From contig CALKNV010000001.1 in the NCBI GenBank assembly GCA_938091935.1, positions 143,152-207,151 on the forward strand: DNA of 64,000 bases. The letters run 5' to 3'. How positions within the stretch are numbered: the first letter of the stretch is position 1; each line of letters begins with the position of its first letter. Of the stretch, positions 43,202 through 56,237 are shown piece after piece. Source of the stretch: an uncultured Pseudomonadales bacterium (GTDB taxonomy: Bacteria; Pseudomonadota; Gammaproteobacteria; Pseudomonadales; Pseudohongiellaceae). Under the pieces are notes generated by a model, which worked only from the letters and a program-made list of their open reading frames with translations, had not been told where the DNA came from and did no database searches. The translations under genes and the position numbers were made by a program.

Positions 43202-44632
43202 CTAGTTGATGGCCTTTATGACTTCTCTGGCGAGTCCCCACCGATCGAATCCCTGCCGCCCATAATCCAGCCCACGTCGCACAATCACCAGATCATGAGA
43301 TGGCACAATAATCGTGAACTGTCCGCGGTTGCCGTTGGTCATGTAGGCATCTTTAGGCACGTCATTGCGATCATCCGGCACCAGCCAGAACTGGCCACCA
43401 TACATGTTGCCAATCTCTGCGGTTGCGGGTGCTGGAGTGCTGACGAAATCGATCCAATCCTCGGAAAGCAATCGTTCCCCATTCCACACACCACCCTGTA
43501 GGTATAGCAGGCCGAAACGGGCCAGGTCTCTCGCATTGGTATAAACCTGGCTACTAAGCACAAAGTCACCGAAGCGGTCAGTGCTCACGAGGGTGTTGCG
43601 CATACCTATCTTATCCAACAGTGCTTTGCGCGGAAATTCAGCGTATTCGCGTTCACCACCCAGCGCTCGCTTCATGGCATAAATGGCGAGCAAGGTATCG
43701 TAGTTTTCATAATCCCAGCGCGTGCCCGGCTCGCGAATCAAACCTCTGGCACGGGCGCCTTCCACAGAACTGTCTCCCGCCCAGTAAGACATCCCGGAAC
43801 CGGTCGCATACTCCATGCGGTTATTGTCGATGGACTCCAGCCCGGTTGACATATTCAGGGCGTGGCGCAAGGTAATGCCATTGCGGGGATCGGTCTCAGG
43901 CGAGCTGGCTTCTGGAAGCCAATCGAATCCCAACGGTGCGTCGAGCTCCATCCTGCCCTCATCTACCAGCATACCGATAAGCGTAGAGGCGACGCTCTTG
44001 GCAGTAGACCAGGTTCGAGTCCGCGTGGTCATATCAAAGCCATCTGCATAGCGCTCGTGAACAATATCGCCCTTGTAAACAACCAGCAGGCTAATGGTGC
44101 TCTGTTCCGGAGTTGGGCGGTCAAACGCCCAGTCAGAAGCCGCCTGAAGCGACGCGGCGCTGAGATTGGCCGGTAGCGGTTTGTCTTCAATCAGGTCACC
44201 ATCCGGCCAAGCTATTTGTGCTGGATTTCCCGGCGGATAGGGAAGTGTCAATTCCGGCAGACGGTCGGCATCGGCCAGGGTCTGGTCCGGGGGCAAGATG
44301 ACGCAACCGATTCCTTCCCGAAAAACAGCGCGCATAATGGGCGCCTCGCCGGGCGCGCCTATTTCAACGCCCTTTAGATCCCAGTCTACGTTGTAATCAC
44401 CGCCGTCCGGTGTGCCAATGGGATCAGCGAAAAACGCCAGCTCCCGTTCATAAACCTGTTCCAGAGTTCGGTTCGATGTGAACAGGCCGTTGCACATAAA
44501 GACTGCCTGTTGGCCACGACGAATCATTTCTCGCTGATGCTGCCAGTAGTCATAGTTCAGTTCCTGCTGTGCCAGTGCAGATATGGGTAGCACGATAGCA
44601 GCAGTGCTAAGTAGGCGGGTGAGTATTCTCAT
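43202..44632 (-). CDS. Exported serine hydrolase, beta-lactamase class C family
   Basis: Signal peptide MRILTRLLSTAAIVLPISALAQ; SxxK (STAKSVASTLIGMLVDEG), YxN (YENYD), GLLYLQGGVWNGERLLSEDW. Confidence 0.88.
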   Translation of the reverse strand: MRILTRLLSTAAIVLPISALAQQELNYDYWQHQREMIRRGQQAVFMCNGLFTSNRTLEQVYERELAFFADPIGTPDGGDYNVDWDLKGVEIGAPGEAPIMRAVFREGIGCVILPPDQTLADADRLPELTLPYPPGNPAQIAWPDGDLIEDKPLPANLSAASLQAASDWAFDRPTPEQSTISLLVVYKGDIVHERYADGFDMTTRTRTWSTAKSVASTLIGMLVDEGRMELDAPLGFDWLPEASSPETDPRNGITLRHALNMSTGLESIDNNRMEYATGSGMSYWAGDSSVEGARARGLIREPGTRWDYENYDTLLAIYAMKRALGGEREYAEFPRKALLDKIGMRNTLVSTDRFGDFVLSSQVYTNARDLARFGLLYLQGGVWNGERLLSEDWIDFVSTPAPATAEIGNMYGGQFWLVPDDRNDVPKDAYMTNGNRGQFTIIVPSHDLVIVRRGLDYGRQGFDRWGLAREVIKAIN

Positions 44633-44775
44633 CTTCTCTCTCCATCTGGTTCTGGTTTTATGTCAGTTATTCTAATTCGCCAGGTGCTGAAGTCCTACTG
44701 TTTTTGAGCCGAGTTTGTGGCGCCTCCAGCAGCCGCCTCGGGATCCATGTGGCCCGCATGACCAAATAAAGGCTA

Positions 44776-45954
44776 CTAACCGGCTTGCTTGAACGGAAGC
44801 AGCTGCCTGGCCTCTTCCTGATAGGACTTGATGTGTGGGCGCTCTTCTTGCAGAAAATTCGCGATCGCCTGGGCAAAGCCCTCATTGGCTATCCAGTGGT
44901 CGGAATAGGTTTCGATGGGCTCAAACCCCCGCTGGATTTTATGCTCTCCCTGGGCGCCGGAGTCAAAGGACTTTATCCCATTGGCTATCGCATATTCCTG
45001 GCCCTGGTAGTAACAGGTTTCAAAATGCAGGAACTGGTAGTCAGCTCGGCAGCCCCAATAGCGCCCGAAGAGTTTATCAGTGTTTTTAAAAAACAGGGCC
45101 GCAGCGATGGTTTTGCCTTCCAACTCTGCGTTGATCATGAAAATCTGTTCCGGCATGGACTCCGCAATAGCCCTGAAAAAGCTGCTTTTGAGATAACCCT
45201 GCATGCCCCTGACCAGATAAGTTGACTGATAGAACAGGTAAAAATCAGCCCATTGGGACTCTGTAATATCTGCGCCTTCGGTAACCTTGAATTGGAATCC
45301 CTGTTCCTGAACATTGCGCCGTTCCTTACGAATGGACTTGCGCTTGCGTGAATTTAGGGCCTCGAGAAAGTGATCGAAGCTTTCATAGCCTTTGTTGAAC
45401 CAGTGAAACTGGGTCGCGATTCTTGGCATCAGCCCTAATGCTGAAAGCTGCTCATGCTGAACAAGGTCAGGGAAAAGTACATGCCATGATGAGACTCCCA
45501 TAGACTTCGCTTTTTCCTGCACCTTTTTGATGATGACTTCGATCACTGCTCGCTGATCGTGATCTGGTGCAACAAAAATACGCTTACCGTGACTTGGCGT
45601 AAAAGGAGCCGCAGTGACAAGCTTTGGATAGTAGTCAAGGCCATGACTCTGATAGGCATTAGACCAGGACCAATCGAAGACATACTCGCCCCAGCTATTG
45701 GTCTTGAGATAGAGAGGCATCACGGCGACAGGCTGATCGCTGAGCACACTCGCTTCGCTCCCCACATAGACGGCAACATGAAAAGGCTGCCATCCCGATG
45801 TTTTAGACGTACATCCGGTTTGCTCCAACTCATGCAGAAACTCATAGCGGGTAAATGGGTTCTCCATACCGCTCAGCCCGTTCCATATATCGGCGCCCAG
45901 GAGTGTTAATGACTCCAGGAAACGGACAGTGTAGGCCTTGGGGTTTTGTTCCAT
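44776..45954 (-). CDS. FemAB/GNAT-like protein (DUF482-type peptidogalycan biosynthesis family)
   Basis: NPFTRYEFLHELEQTGCTSKTSGWQPFH, RKRKSIRKERRNVQEQG, RYWGCRADYQFLHFETCYYQGQEYAI, FDSGAQGEHKIQRGFEP. Start refined from 46041. Confidence 0.85.
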   Translation of the reverse strand: MEQNPKAYTVRFLESLTLLGADIWNGLSGMENPFTRYEFLHELEQTGCTSKTSGWQPFHVAVYVGSEASVLSDQPVAVMPLYLKTNSWGEYVFDWSWSNAYQSHGLDYYPKLVTAAPFTPSHGKRIFVAPDHDQRAVIEVIIKKVQEKAKSMGVSSWHVLFPDLVQHEQLSALGLMPRIATQFHWFNKGYESFDHFLEALNSRKRKSIRKERRNVQEQGFQFKVTEGADITESQWADFYLFYQSTYLVRGMQGYLKSSFFRAIAESMPEQIFMINAELEGKTIAAALFFKNTDKLFGRYWGCRADYQFLHFETCYYQGQEYAIANGIKSFDSGAQGEHKIQRGFEPIETYSDHWIANEGFAQAIANFLQEERPHIKSYQEEARQLLPFKQAG

Positions 45955-46035
45955 CGAAAAAAGTGCGCCCGGAGAACTAATTGGGGTAGCATGACTCTGA
46001 AGCAGAATTAGCGCCATCAATTTTACAGACGCACC

Positions 46036-46890
46036 GTGCAATCACCTAATCTCATACGTCGAATCACCGACAACAGGTCAAGCCTGAGGAAATCGGAAGC
46101 CAAAGTTGCTGATTTTGTCCTGGCTAATGCCAGCGATGTCATTTCGATGCGTATTGTCGATGTGGCATCTAAGGCGCTGGTTAGCGAGCCAACGGTGATT
46201 CGGTTCTGTCGCGCTCTGGGTTTTGACGGCTTCCAGTCCTTCAAGCTTCAGCTTGCTCAGCTGGTAGGTTCGGGCAGTGTTTACACCCAGTTTGCGGTGG
46301 ACGACAGCGACACGGTCGAGGACCTCCGTAACAAGGTTTTCGATACCACAGTGGGTTCATTGCTCACAGTGAAGGATGAGCTGGATCCGGAAATACTCGA
46401 GAAGGCGATCGATACCATAAGCAATGCCCGTCGGGTTGAATTCTATGGCTTCGGTGCTTCGGGCTCGGTTGCGGCCGATGCGCAACACAAATTCTTCCGG
46501 CTACAGTTATCAACCACTGCCTATACCGATCCTCACATTCAGCATATGTCTGCTATTTCACTCGGGGCTGGTGACGTCATCGTGGCAATATCACAATCTG
46601 GGCAGACGCGGGCCCTGCTTGAAAGTGTCCGGCTAGCGCGGGAGGCTGGGGCGACGGTCATTGGGCTTGCTCCGGAAGGCACACCTCTGAGCAAAGCCTG
46701 CTCAATCCCCATAACGGTGAATATAGAAGAAGACCTGCAGGCGGCCACGCCAGTGTCTTCGCGTATTGCGCACCTCGTCGTCATTGATGTGCTCGCGACC
46801 GGTGTCGCATTACATCGCAAGCCGCTGTTGAAAGAGCACCTAAAGCGGCTTGAGAAAAGTCAGAAAGCCCTACGCACCCCTGACACATAA
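46036..46890 (+). CDS. hexR: HexR-like MurR/RpiR family transcriptional regulator
   Basis: N-terminal HTH (KSEAKVADFVLANASDVISMRIVDVASKALVSEPTVIRFCRALGFDGFQSFKLQLAQ) plus SIS domain (RVEFYGFGASGSVAADAQHKFFRL). GTG start. Confidence 0.85.
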   Translation: MQSPNLIRRITDNRSSLRKSEAKVADFVLANASDVISMRIVDVASKALVSEPTVIRFCRALGFDGFQSFKLQLAQLVGSGSVYTQFAVDDSDTVEDLRNKVFDTTVGSLLTVKDELDPEILEKAIDTISNARRVEFYGFGASGSVAADAQHKFFRLQLSTTAYTDPHIQHMSAISLGAGDVIVAISQSGQTRALLESVRLAREAGATVIGLAPEGTPLSKACSIPITVNIEEDLQAATPVSSRIAHLVVIDVLATGVALHRKPLLKEHLKRLEKSQKALRTPDT

Positions 46891-46973
46891 ACTGAATACA
46901 AGCTTGGATACAGGCTTTAACTAAGCTCGGTTGGTTTACCGCGCCAGACGATCGGGGAAGTGGCCAGGTAGAA

Positions 46974-47102
46974 TTACTCTTCCTGATAGTCTTGATCCAG
47001 AATGCCCTTGGATTTTAACTCTTTAATAAGCTTCTCCATCCTGACCAGCGCCACTACACCAACCAGGGAAAAACAAAAAGCTGCCGCTGCCAGTCCGTCC
47101 AT
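46974..47102 (-). CDS. Putative 42-aa single-TM small protein
   Basis: MDGLAAAAFCFSLVGVVALVRMEKLIKELKSKGILDQDYQEE*; AGGAAA 9-10 nt upstream of ATG; not in ORF track. Confidence 0.5.
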   Translation of the reverse strand: MDGLAAAAFCFSLVGVVALVRMEKLIKELKSKGILDQDYQEE

Positions 47103-47192
47103 AATTATTTCCTTTTAGATTCAGGCCATTGAAGGGAGGAAGCTGATAGTAATTTCATGGCTTAAATGTGCAAGTAACGCTTTGTTGTGTTC

Positions 47193-48569
47193 TTAGCCTT
47201 TGCTCGGACGTTTCCACCCAGCTATCACGCGTTGCTTGCCCCTGGCTACAGCGAGGCTGTCAGAAGGCACATCGCTTGTGACAGCTGATCCGGCTGCGAC
47301 GAAGGCGTTATCAGCCAACTTTACCGGCGCAATCAATACACTATTGGATCCGATAAATACATTATCGCCTAATTTTGTCTTGTGTTTGTTCGCCCCATCA
47401 TAGTTACAGACGATGGTGCCAGCACCGATGTTACAACCCGAACCCATCTCAACGTCGCCGAGATAGGCCAGGTGGTTGGCTTTAGAGCCTTCCCCCATGA
47501 TGGCGTTTTTGGTTTCGACAAAATTTCCTATTTTCGTGTTCGCACCCAGCCGGGTGCCGGGGCGTAATCTCGCTAGCGGGCCAATACTTGCTTGTGGTCC
47601 TATCTCAGCATCTTCGATATTGGTTCCAGCCAAGATGGCCGAGCCGGCCGCGATGCTTGCGTTCTTAATAACGCAGTTAGGCCCAATCGATACGCCGTCG
47701 CCAAGACTAACTTCCCCCTCAAAAACAGCGTTTACGTCTACTACCACGTCCTGGCCACAGCGAAGAGTGCCGCGGACATCTATGCGAGCCGGATCTCGCA
47801 AGGTAACTCCGGCTTTCATCAGGTCATTGGCAATACTCTTTTGCAGGTGTCGCTCTAGCAGTGCTAGTTGTACCTTATCATTGACGCCCATGACCTCCAG
47901 CTCATCCTGAGCCATTAAGGCACGGATCTTTACCCCTTCAGAGTGCGCAAGCGCAATGATGTCTGTCAGGTAGTATTCGCCTTGGTCATTATTATTGCCA
48001 AGTGAGTGCAACCAGGAAGGTAAGGCTTGAGCTGGAATAGCCATGATGCCGCTATTTACTTCACCTATAAGTTTCTGTGCCGCAGATGCATCGCGCTCTT
48101 CTACTATGGCAGTTACCGAACCATCTGAATCTCTTATGATGCGCCCAAATCCGGTTGGCGGACTGGCTTCAAAGGTCAACAAAGAAAGCTGGGGCGCTTG
48201 CGACTCAAGTAACATTGCAGACAAGGTTTCTTCGCGAATAAATGGTACGTCACCAAACAGCACGAGTACTGGATTGTCGTCGGAGTCGGTGTTGATATCA
48301 GGTAGAGCCTGCTGTAGTGCATGTCCGGTACCCAACTGTTCAGATTGGGTTACCCAATTGACGGGCACATCTGGAAATTCGTCTTCTATTTTTGTCGAAA
48401 CCTGTTCGGCCCCAAATCCAACTACGATATGAATCTTATTGGGCTTTAGTTCCAATGCAGTACTGATGACGTGGGATAGCATCGGACGACCACCAATTTC
48501 ATGCAGAACCTTGGGTGATGATGAATTCATCCTGGTGCCTTTGCCGGCGGCAAGAATGACGACTTCCAT
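47193..48569 (-). CDS. glmU: Bifunctional GlcNAc-1-P uridylyltransferase/GlcN-1-P acetyltransferase GlmU
   Basis: VVILAAGKGTRMNSSSPKVLHEIGGRPM; C-terminal left-handed beta-helix hexapeptides. Confidence 0.97.
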   Translation of the reverse strand: MEVVILAAGKGTRMNSSSPKVLHEIGGRPMLSHVISTALELKPNKIHIVVGFGAEQVSTKIEDEFPDVPVNWVTQSEQLGTGHALQQALPDINTDSDDNPVLVLFGDVPFIREETLSAMLLESQAPQLSLLTFEASPPTGFGRIIRDSDGSVTAIVEERDASAAQKLIGEVNSGIMAIPAQALPSWLHSLGNNNDQGEYYLTDIIALAHSEGVKIRALMAQDELEVMGVNDKVQLALLERHLQKSIANDLMKAGVTLRDPARIDVRGTLRCGQDVVVDVNAVFEGEVSLGDGVSIGPNCVIKNASIAAGSAILAGTNIEDAEIGPQASIGPLARLRPGTRLGANTKIGNFVETKNAIMGEGSKANHLAYLGDVEMGSGCNIGAGTIVCNYDGANKHKTKLGDNVFIGSNSVLIAPVKLADNAFVAAGSAVTSDVPSDSLAVARGKQRVIAGWKRPSKG

Positions 48570-48629
48570 AATTTGGCTCGTTTCGGTGGTTTATTTTTCT
48601 GAGGTCAGAATATCAGGGTTTAGACTATC

Positions 48630-48658
48630 AAAAAAAAAGGTAGCTCTCGCTACCTTTT
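48630..48658 (-). terminator. Rho-independent terminator of the atp operon
   Basis: Reverse strand GGTAGC GAGA GCTACC TTTTTTTTT. Confidence 0.88.
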
Positions 48659-48706
48659 CGTAATCAGACTTCATTATACCCGTGTAACCAAACTGGCGTC
48701 AGTTCG

Positions 48707-49138
48707 CTATTGCGCCCTGTTTTTCAACTGTCTGAGTGCACGTAGCTGCGCAGCTGCTTCCGCCAATTGGGCAGCAGCTGTGCCGTAATCGAGCTCGGCG
48801 CTGGAATCCTGCATAGCCCTTTCGGCCTCTTCCATTGCTTCAACCGCAGCGGCTTCGTCAACGTCATCGGCACGCAGCGCGGTATCAGCTAACAGTGTCA
48901 CTACACCGCTTTGTACTTCGAGGTAACCGCCGGAAACATAAAACACTTCTTCGTCGCCACCATCCTTGATCAGGCGGACTGGGCCAGGAATGAGCCCGGT
49001 TATCAGCGGCGCGTGTCCCGGTGCAACACCAAGATCACCGAGAGTGCCGGTCGCGACTACCATCTCAACGCGACCAGAAAATATGCTCTTCTCTGCGCTT
49101 ACGATGTCGCAATGCATTGTCATCGCCATGTGTTTCAA
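48707..49138 (-). CDS. atpC: ATP synthase epsilon subunit
   Basis: [52 protein letters not shown]. Confidence 0.96.
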   Translation of the reverse strand: MKHMAMTMHCDIVSAEKSIFSGRVEMVVATGTLGDLGVAPGHAPLITGLIPGPVRLIKDGGDEEVFYVSGGYLEVQSGVVTLLADTALRADDVDEAAAVEAMEEAERAMQDSSAELDYGTAAAQLAEAAAQLRALRQLKNRAQ

Positions 49139-49233
49139 CTCCTCTTAGTTAGCAAAGAATGCCAACCCAAGAATTTATTTCCTACATCAGCTCGCTTTTA
49201 ATCAAAGGCGCCGTTGTTTAAACCCATTCGAGC

Positions 49234-50652
<1,419 letters not shown>

Positions 50653-50746
50653 TTACAAGCAGCCAGTTCAATCTTTATGTTTAATTCGTTATCTGTGCGT
50701 CATGGCACTTTGCCACTACGTACAGCTTATGTGTTTGGTGTAAGCG

Positions 50747-51607
50747 CTATACCGCTGCGGCACCGCCAGCAATCTCTGACAGTTCCTGCGTAATAGCCGC
50801 CTGACGTGCCTTGTTGTAAACCAGACCCAGCTCTTCAATGAGATCGCCCGCATTATCCGAGGCGTTCTTCATTGCCAGCATACGCGCGGCCTGTTCACAG
50901 GCATTATTCTCAACTACAGCCTGATACACTTGAGATTCAATATAACGCAGCATTAAGCCGTCTAGCAGCTCCTGCGCATCGGGCTCATAGATATAATCCC
51001 AATGGTGCTGCAGATCTTCTTCCTCTGACGGCAATATTGGCAGTAACTGCAGCACAGTGGGTTGGTGAGTCATGGTATTTACAAAATCATTGCTCACCAG
51101 CATCAGTCGATCGATTTCACCGTTGTCGAATTTGTCGAGCAACACTCGTACCGATCCAATTACGTCGGTAAGCTCTGGTGATTCACCCATGTCCCGAACC
51201 GAAGCAACAACATTGCCACCGTAGTTGTTGAAGAACGTTGCGGCACGTCCACCAATCGTGGCGATATCAATTTCAACACCTTGATCCGCGTATTCCTTCA
51301 TCGAAGCAACGGTTGCCTTGAACGCATTGATATTCAATCCACCGCAAAGACCGCGATCAGTCGAGATAACAATGTAGCCAACTCGCTTCACTTCTCGTGT
51401 CTCGAAATAAGCGTGTCGGTATTCGGGGTTGGCATTGGCAACATGGCCAATCACTGCGCGAATACGGTGTGCATAAGGCTTACCGAGCTGCATGGTATCT
51501 TGTGCCTTGCGCATCTTGCTCGCGGAGACCATCTCCATCGCCTTGGTGATCTTCTGAGTATTTTTGATACTCGAGATCTTGGTGCGTATCTCTTTGCCGC
51601 CGGCCAT
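50747..51607 (-). CDS. atpG: ATP synthase gamma subunit
   Basis: [36 protein letters not shown]. Confidence 0.98.
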   Translation of the reverse strand: MAGGKEIRTKISSIKNTQKITKAMEMVSASKMRKAQDTMQLGKPYAHRIRAVIGHVANANPEYRHAYFETREVKRVGYIVISTDRGLCGGLNINAFKATVASMKEYADQGVEIDIATIGGRAATFFNNYGGNVVASVRDMGESPELTDVIGSVRVLLDKFDNGEIDRLMLVSNDFVNTMTHQPTVLQLLPILPSEEEDLQHHWDYIYEPDAQELLDGLMLRYIESQVYQAVVENNACEQAARMLAMKNASDNAGDLIEELGLVYNKARQAAITQELSEIAGGAAAV

Positions 51608-51668
51608 GTGTCTTAGTTACCTGTCGTTTTACTTGCGATAAATATGCGCTTGTTCTTTTAAACCCGGC

Positions 51669-53213
51669 TTACCAGGTCTGGGTTTGCTTAAACTTATCGA
51701 GTCCGGACTTGAACTTGGCTTCGATGTCGTCGTTCCAATCGCCGGTCTCATTAATGTTAGCCAGCATGTCGCCGTGCTCGCTGTTCATGTAGCTCAGCAG
51801 TGATGCCTCAAAATCCAGCACCTTGTTAAGCTCGATGTCTTTCAAATAGCCTTCGTTCGCGGCGTAAATTGACACCGCCATCTCGGCGATCGAGAGCGGC
51901 GCGTACTGCTTCTGCTTCATGAGCTCAGTCACGCGTTGTCCGTGTTCCAGCTGCGCCCTGGTCGCATCATCCAGATCGGATGCAAAGGCAGCAAAGGCAG
52001 CCAGCTCACGATACTGGGCCAACGCGATACGAATACCGCCACCCAGCTTCTTAATAATTTTGGTCTGTGCCGCACCACCCACTCGAGATACGGAGATACC
52101 GGGGTTCATCGCCGGGCGGATACCCGAGTTAAACAGGTCAGTTTCCAGAAAGATCTGACCATCAGTAATTGAAATCACGTTAGTTGGTACGAAAGCAGAT
52201 ACGTCACCAGCCTGGGTCTCAATGATGGGCAAGGCGGTCAGGGACCCTGTCTTACCTTTCACTGCACCATCGGTAAATTTTTCTACGTAGTCAGCGCTTA
52301 CTCGCGACGCACGCTCCAGAAGACGCGAGTGTAGGTAGAAAACGTCACCCGGATAGGCTTCTCGGCCTGGTGGTCTCCGCAGCAACAGAGAGATCTGTCG
52401 ATAAGCCCAAGCCTGTTTGGTCAAATCATCATAAACGATCAAGGCGTCTTGTCCGCGATCGCGATAGTACTCGCCCATGGTGCAACCAGAGTATGGCGCA
52501 ATGAACTGCATGGAAGCTGGATCTGAAGCGGATGCCGAAACCACAATGGTGTATTCCATCGCACCGTGCTCTTCCAGCTTCTGTACCACACTGGCGATAG
52601 AAGAAGCCTTCTGGCCCACCGCCACATAAATACACTTAACGCCTTTGCCCTTCTGGTTAATGATGGTGTCGATGGCAACTGCGGTCTTGCCCACCTCACG
52701 GTCACCGATGATCAGCTCGCGCTGACCTCGCCCAACCGGCGTCATCGAGTCGATAGACTTGAGTCCAGTCTGCACAGGTTCAGATACTGATTGGCGTGCA
52801 ATTACACCAGGCGCCACTTTTTCAACAGCGTCAGTCATCTTGGATTCGATGGGGCCCTTACCGTCAATGGGCTTACCCAGCGCGTCGACTACGCGGCCTT
52901 CCAGCTCTGGGCCTACCGGTACTTCAAGAATGCGGCCCGTACACTTACAGGACTGGCCTTCTTTCAGACTCAGATAATCACCCAGCACCACCGCGCCGAC
53001 AGAGTCACGCTCGAGGTTAAGGGCCATTCCGTAAATGCCGCCTTCGAATTCGATCATCTCACCGTACATCACATCAGCAAGACCATTGATGCGGATAATA
53101 CCGTCAGACACACTAACAATTGTGCCCTCATTCTTGGCCTGGGCAGTGACATCCAGCGACTCTATGCGCTGCTTGATAATTTCACTGATTTCGGATGGGT
53201 TCAGTTGTTGCAT
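51669..53213 (-). CDS. atpA: ATP synthase alpha subunit
   Basis: [38 protein letters not shown]. Confidence 0.98.
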   Translation of the reverse strand: MQQLNPSEISEIIKQRIESLDVTAQAKNEGTIVSVSDGIIRINGLADVMYGEMIEFEGGIYGMALNLERDSVGAVVLGDYLSLKEGQSCKCTGRILEVPVGPELEGRVVDALGKPIDGKGPIESKMTDAVEKVAPGVIARQSVSEPVQTGLKSIDSMTPVGRGQRELIIGDREVGKTAVAIDTIINQKGKGVKCIYVAVGQKASSIASVVQKLEEHGAMEYTIVVSASASDPASMQFIAPYSGCTMGEYYRDRGQDALIVYDDLTKQAWAYRQISLLLRRPPGREAYPGDVFYLHSRLLERASRVSADYVEKFTDGAVKGKTGSLTALPIIETQAGDVSAFVPTNVISITDGQIFLETDLFNSGIRPAMNPGISVSRVGGAAQTKIIKKLGGGIRIALAQYRELAAFAAFASDLDDATRAQLEHGQRVTELMKQKQYAPLSIAEMAVSIYAANEGYLKDIELNKVLDFEASLLSYMNSEHGDMLANINETGDWNDDIEAKFKSGLDKFKQTQTW

Positions 53214-53239
53214 GCTTGTTTCCTTTGTTCCTGAACGTT

Positions 53240-53776
53240 TCAGGAATTAATTGATTCAGTCAACTTGGCCAGTTTGCCGCGCACAGAACTGTCTATCACC
53301 GTGTCGCCTGCTCGCACCACAGCACCACCAATTAGGCTCTGGTCAGTGCGGGTCGCCAGCTTCACTTCCCGCTGCAGACGAGACTTCAGGGCAGCGGCCA
53401 GTTGATCCGACACTGCGCTGCTGATCTCGTAGGGAGTAATTACTTCCACATCGAGTGATTTTTCCTGCTGGGCTCTCAGGTTTTCATAAATCCTGGCTAT
53501 TTCCACGAACAGAATGATGCGTTTGTTTTCAGCCAGTAGGTGGACAAAGTTCTTGCCTTTGTCATTTAGCTCATCGTTGCAGACATCGATAAAAGACTCG
53601 GCCACCTGCTCAGAAGTCAGCGCTGGTGCTTGCAGCAATAATCGCACGCGGTCGTGCCGAGAGATGGCTGCCGCCAGCGCGAGCATGCGCGACCAGTCAT
53701 CCAGGGCATTATCGTTAAGTGCCACCTGAAACGCTGCCTTGGCATAGGGTCGTGCCACTGTGGTTAATTCGGCCAT
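53240..53776 (-). CDS. atpH: ATP synthase delta subunit
   Basis: [49 protein letters not shown]. Confidence 0.96.
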   Translation of the reverse strand: MAELTTVARPYAKAAFQVALNDNALDDWSRMLALAAAISRHDRVRLLLQAPALTSEQVAESFIDVCNDELNDKGKNFVHLLAENKRIILFVEIARIYENLRAQQEKSLDVEVITPYEISSAVSDQLAAALKSRLQREVKLATRTDQSLIGGAVVRAGDTVIDSSVRGKLAKLTESINS

Positions 53777-53809
53777 TTATATTGCCTTATCCGGTTCCTG
53801 CTATCTCAG

Positions 53810-54280
53810 TTACAGTTCGCTAGCGAGCTTGCTAAGCATTTCCTCGTTGGCGGCCTGGTCCACGGATTTTTCCAGGATCTTTTCCGCCCCCGCCACCGCT
53901 AGTGCAGCGACCTGCTCTCGCAATTGTTGCTTAGCCCGATTTATCTCCTGCTCAATTTCTGCATTGGCGCCGGCAATAATGCGCTGGCCTTCTTCTCTAG
54001 CCTGTTCCCTGGCTTCGTCGACTATTTGAGCCGCTCGCTTATTCGCAGAATCGATAATAGCGGCTGCTTCCTGCTTAGCCTCTTTCATCTGCTCGGTAGA
54101 TCTTTCCTGGGCCAGAACAAGATCTTGTTCCGCCCGATCTGCTGCTTGCAGACCCTCAGCGATTTTATTGGCGCGCTCTTCCAAGATCGCCACGATCGGG
54201 GGCCAAACAAATTTCATGCAGAACCAGACGAAGAACGCGAATGCGATGCTTTGTCCAATTATGGTGGCGTTGAGATTCAT
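53810..54280 (-). CDS. atpF: ATP synthase b subunit
   Basis: [44 protein letters not shown]. Confidence 0.97.
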   Translation of the reverse strand: MNLNATIIGQSIAFAFFVWFCMKFVWPPIVAILEERANKIAEGLQAADRAEQDLVLAQERSTEQMKEAKQEAAAIIDSANKRAAQIVDEAREQAREEGQRIIAGANAEIEQEINRAKQQLREQVAALAVAGAEKILEKSVDQAANEEMLSKLASEL

Positions 54281-54311
54281 GAAGCGTCTCCTTCAGTCTT
54301 GGTGAACAACT

Positions 54312-54337
54312 GTCCTGTCATGACAGGACTGATCAGT
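54312..54337. promoter_or_regulatory. Intercistronic hairpin between atpE and atpF
   Basis: GTCCTGTCATGACAGGAC (54312-54329) 18-bp perfect palindrome, overlapped by ACTGATCAGT (54328-54337). Confidence 0.55.
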
Positions 54338-54345
54338 CGTTTCCC

Positions 54346-54603
<258 letters not shown>

Positions 54604-54636
54604 TTACAAAGTAGTCGTTTAACGTATTTTAAAAAA

Positions 54637-55512
<876 letters not shown>

Positions 55513-55527
55513 TTAGTTAGTTCTTTC

Positions 55528-55920
55528 TTAAATTCCAGCCTGGTTATAGGTTCTCACCACATGCATGGTACTAACCATGCCAACCAGATATACAGCTACG
55601 TAACCCAACAGCACCAGCAAAGGTGTCGCAGCTGCTACGTAGATAAAGGTCAGCGCGAAGCCGACCCCACTCAGGAGAATTTTGTAAACCTCTCCCGAGA
55701 CGAATTCCTTTACTATTTGCTCAGTGGCGGAAGCACCCCGATACTTGAAGGCTTTCAGCGTAAACACTGTGTTGGCAATAAAGCAGATCAGACCTCCAAG
55801 TCCCAGAGACAAGGCTGTCTGTACGCCCGATAAACCGAAACCGATCAGAGCCAGCAGAACCACTGCGCCAACTTGGCCGCCGATAATGCTAGAAATGGAA
55901 GGAGCCTTAATAGTAGTCAC
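55528..55920 (-). CDS. atpI: ATP synthase I (AtpI) protein
   Basis: Small 4-TM protein upstream of atpB; GGLICFIANTVFTLKAFKYRGASATEQIVKEFVSGEVYKILLSGVGFAL. Confidence 0.85.
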   Translation of the reverse strand: MTTIKAPSISSIIGGQVGAVVLLALIGFGLSGVQTALSLGLGGLICFIANTVFTLKAFKYRGASATEQIVKEFVSGEVYKILLSGVGFALTFIYVAAATPLLVLLGYVAVYLVGMVSTMHVVRTYNQAGI

Positions 55921-56023
55921 GATTAAAAATCCGGACGCCAGCTCTCTTTCAGGTTCGCCAGTTTGGGTATTACCATTTCGGTGTGGAAAGCGGGCTTAAC
56001 ACGCTTAATCTCCGAAAAAGTCA

Positions 56024-56054
56024 GTGCTTTTTGAGTCCACCAGACTCAAAGCAC
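56024..56054 (-). promoter_or_regulatory. 5'-leader hairpin of atp operon transcript
   Basis: Reverse strand GTGCTTTGAGTC TGGTG GACTCAAAAAGCAC (12-bp stem with 2-nt bulge), just downstream of the -10 box. Confidence 0.6.
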
Positions 56055-56058
56055 GCGC

Positions 56059-56087
56059 ATTATAGGGACTTTGATGGGCTATCGCAA
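56059..56087 (-). promoter_or_regulatory. sigma70 promoter of atp operon
   Basis: Reverse strand TTGCGA (56087-56082) - 17 nt - TATAAT (56064-56059). Confidence 0.7.
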
Positions 56088-56191
56088 CTACGTCCCAGTA
56101 TCAATTTTCGCCTTAAAACACAGGGGTTTTAGGGACCTGTGCGGGGGTAAGACGGGGGCTAACAACAGGGCTGATACAGGGCGACTAAAAT

Positions 56192-56228
56192 GGGCTTTAA
56201 GGTTCGAAAGAAACGCTGCGTAAAGCCC
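56192..56228 (-). terminator. Possible parB terminator
   Basis: Reverse strand GGGCTTTA - 21 nt - TAAAGCCC ATTTTAG. Confidence 0.4.
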
Positions 56229-56237
56229 TGTGCGCAG

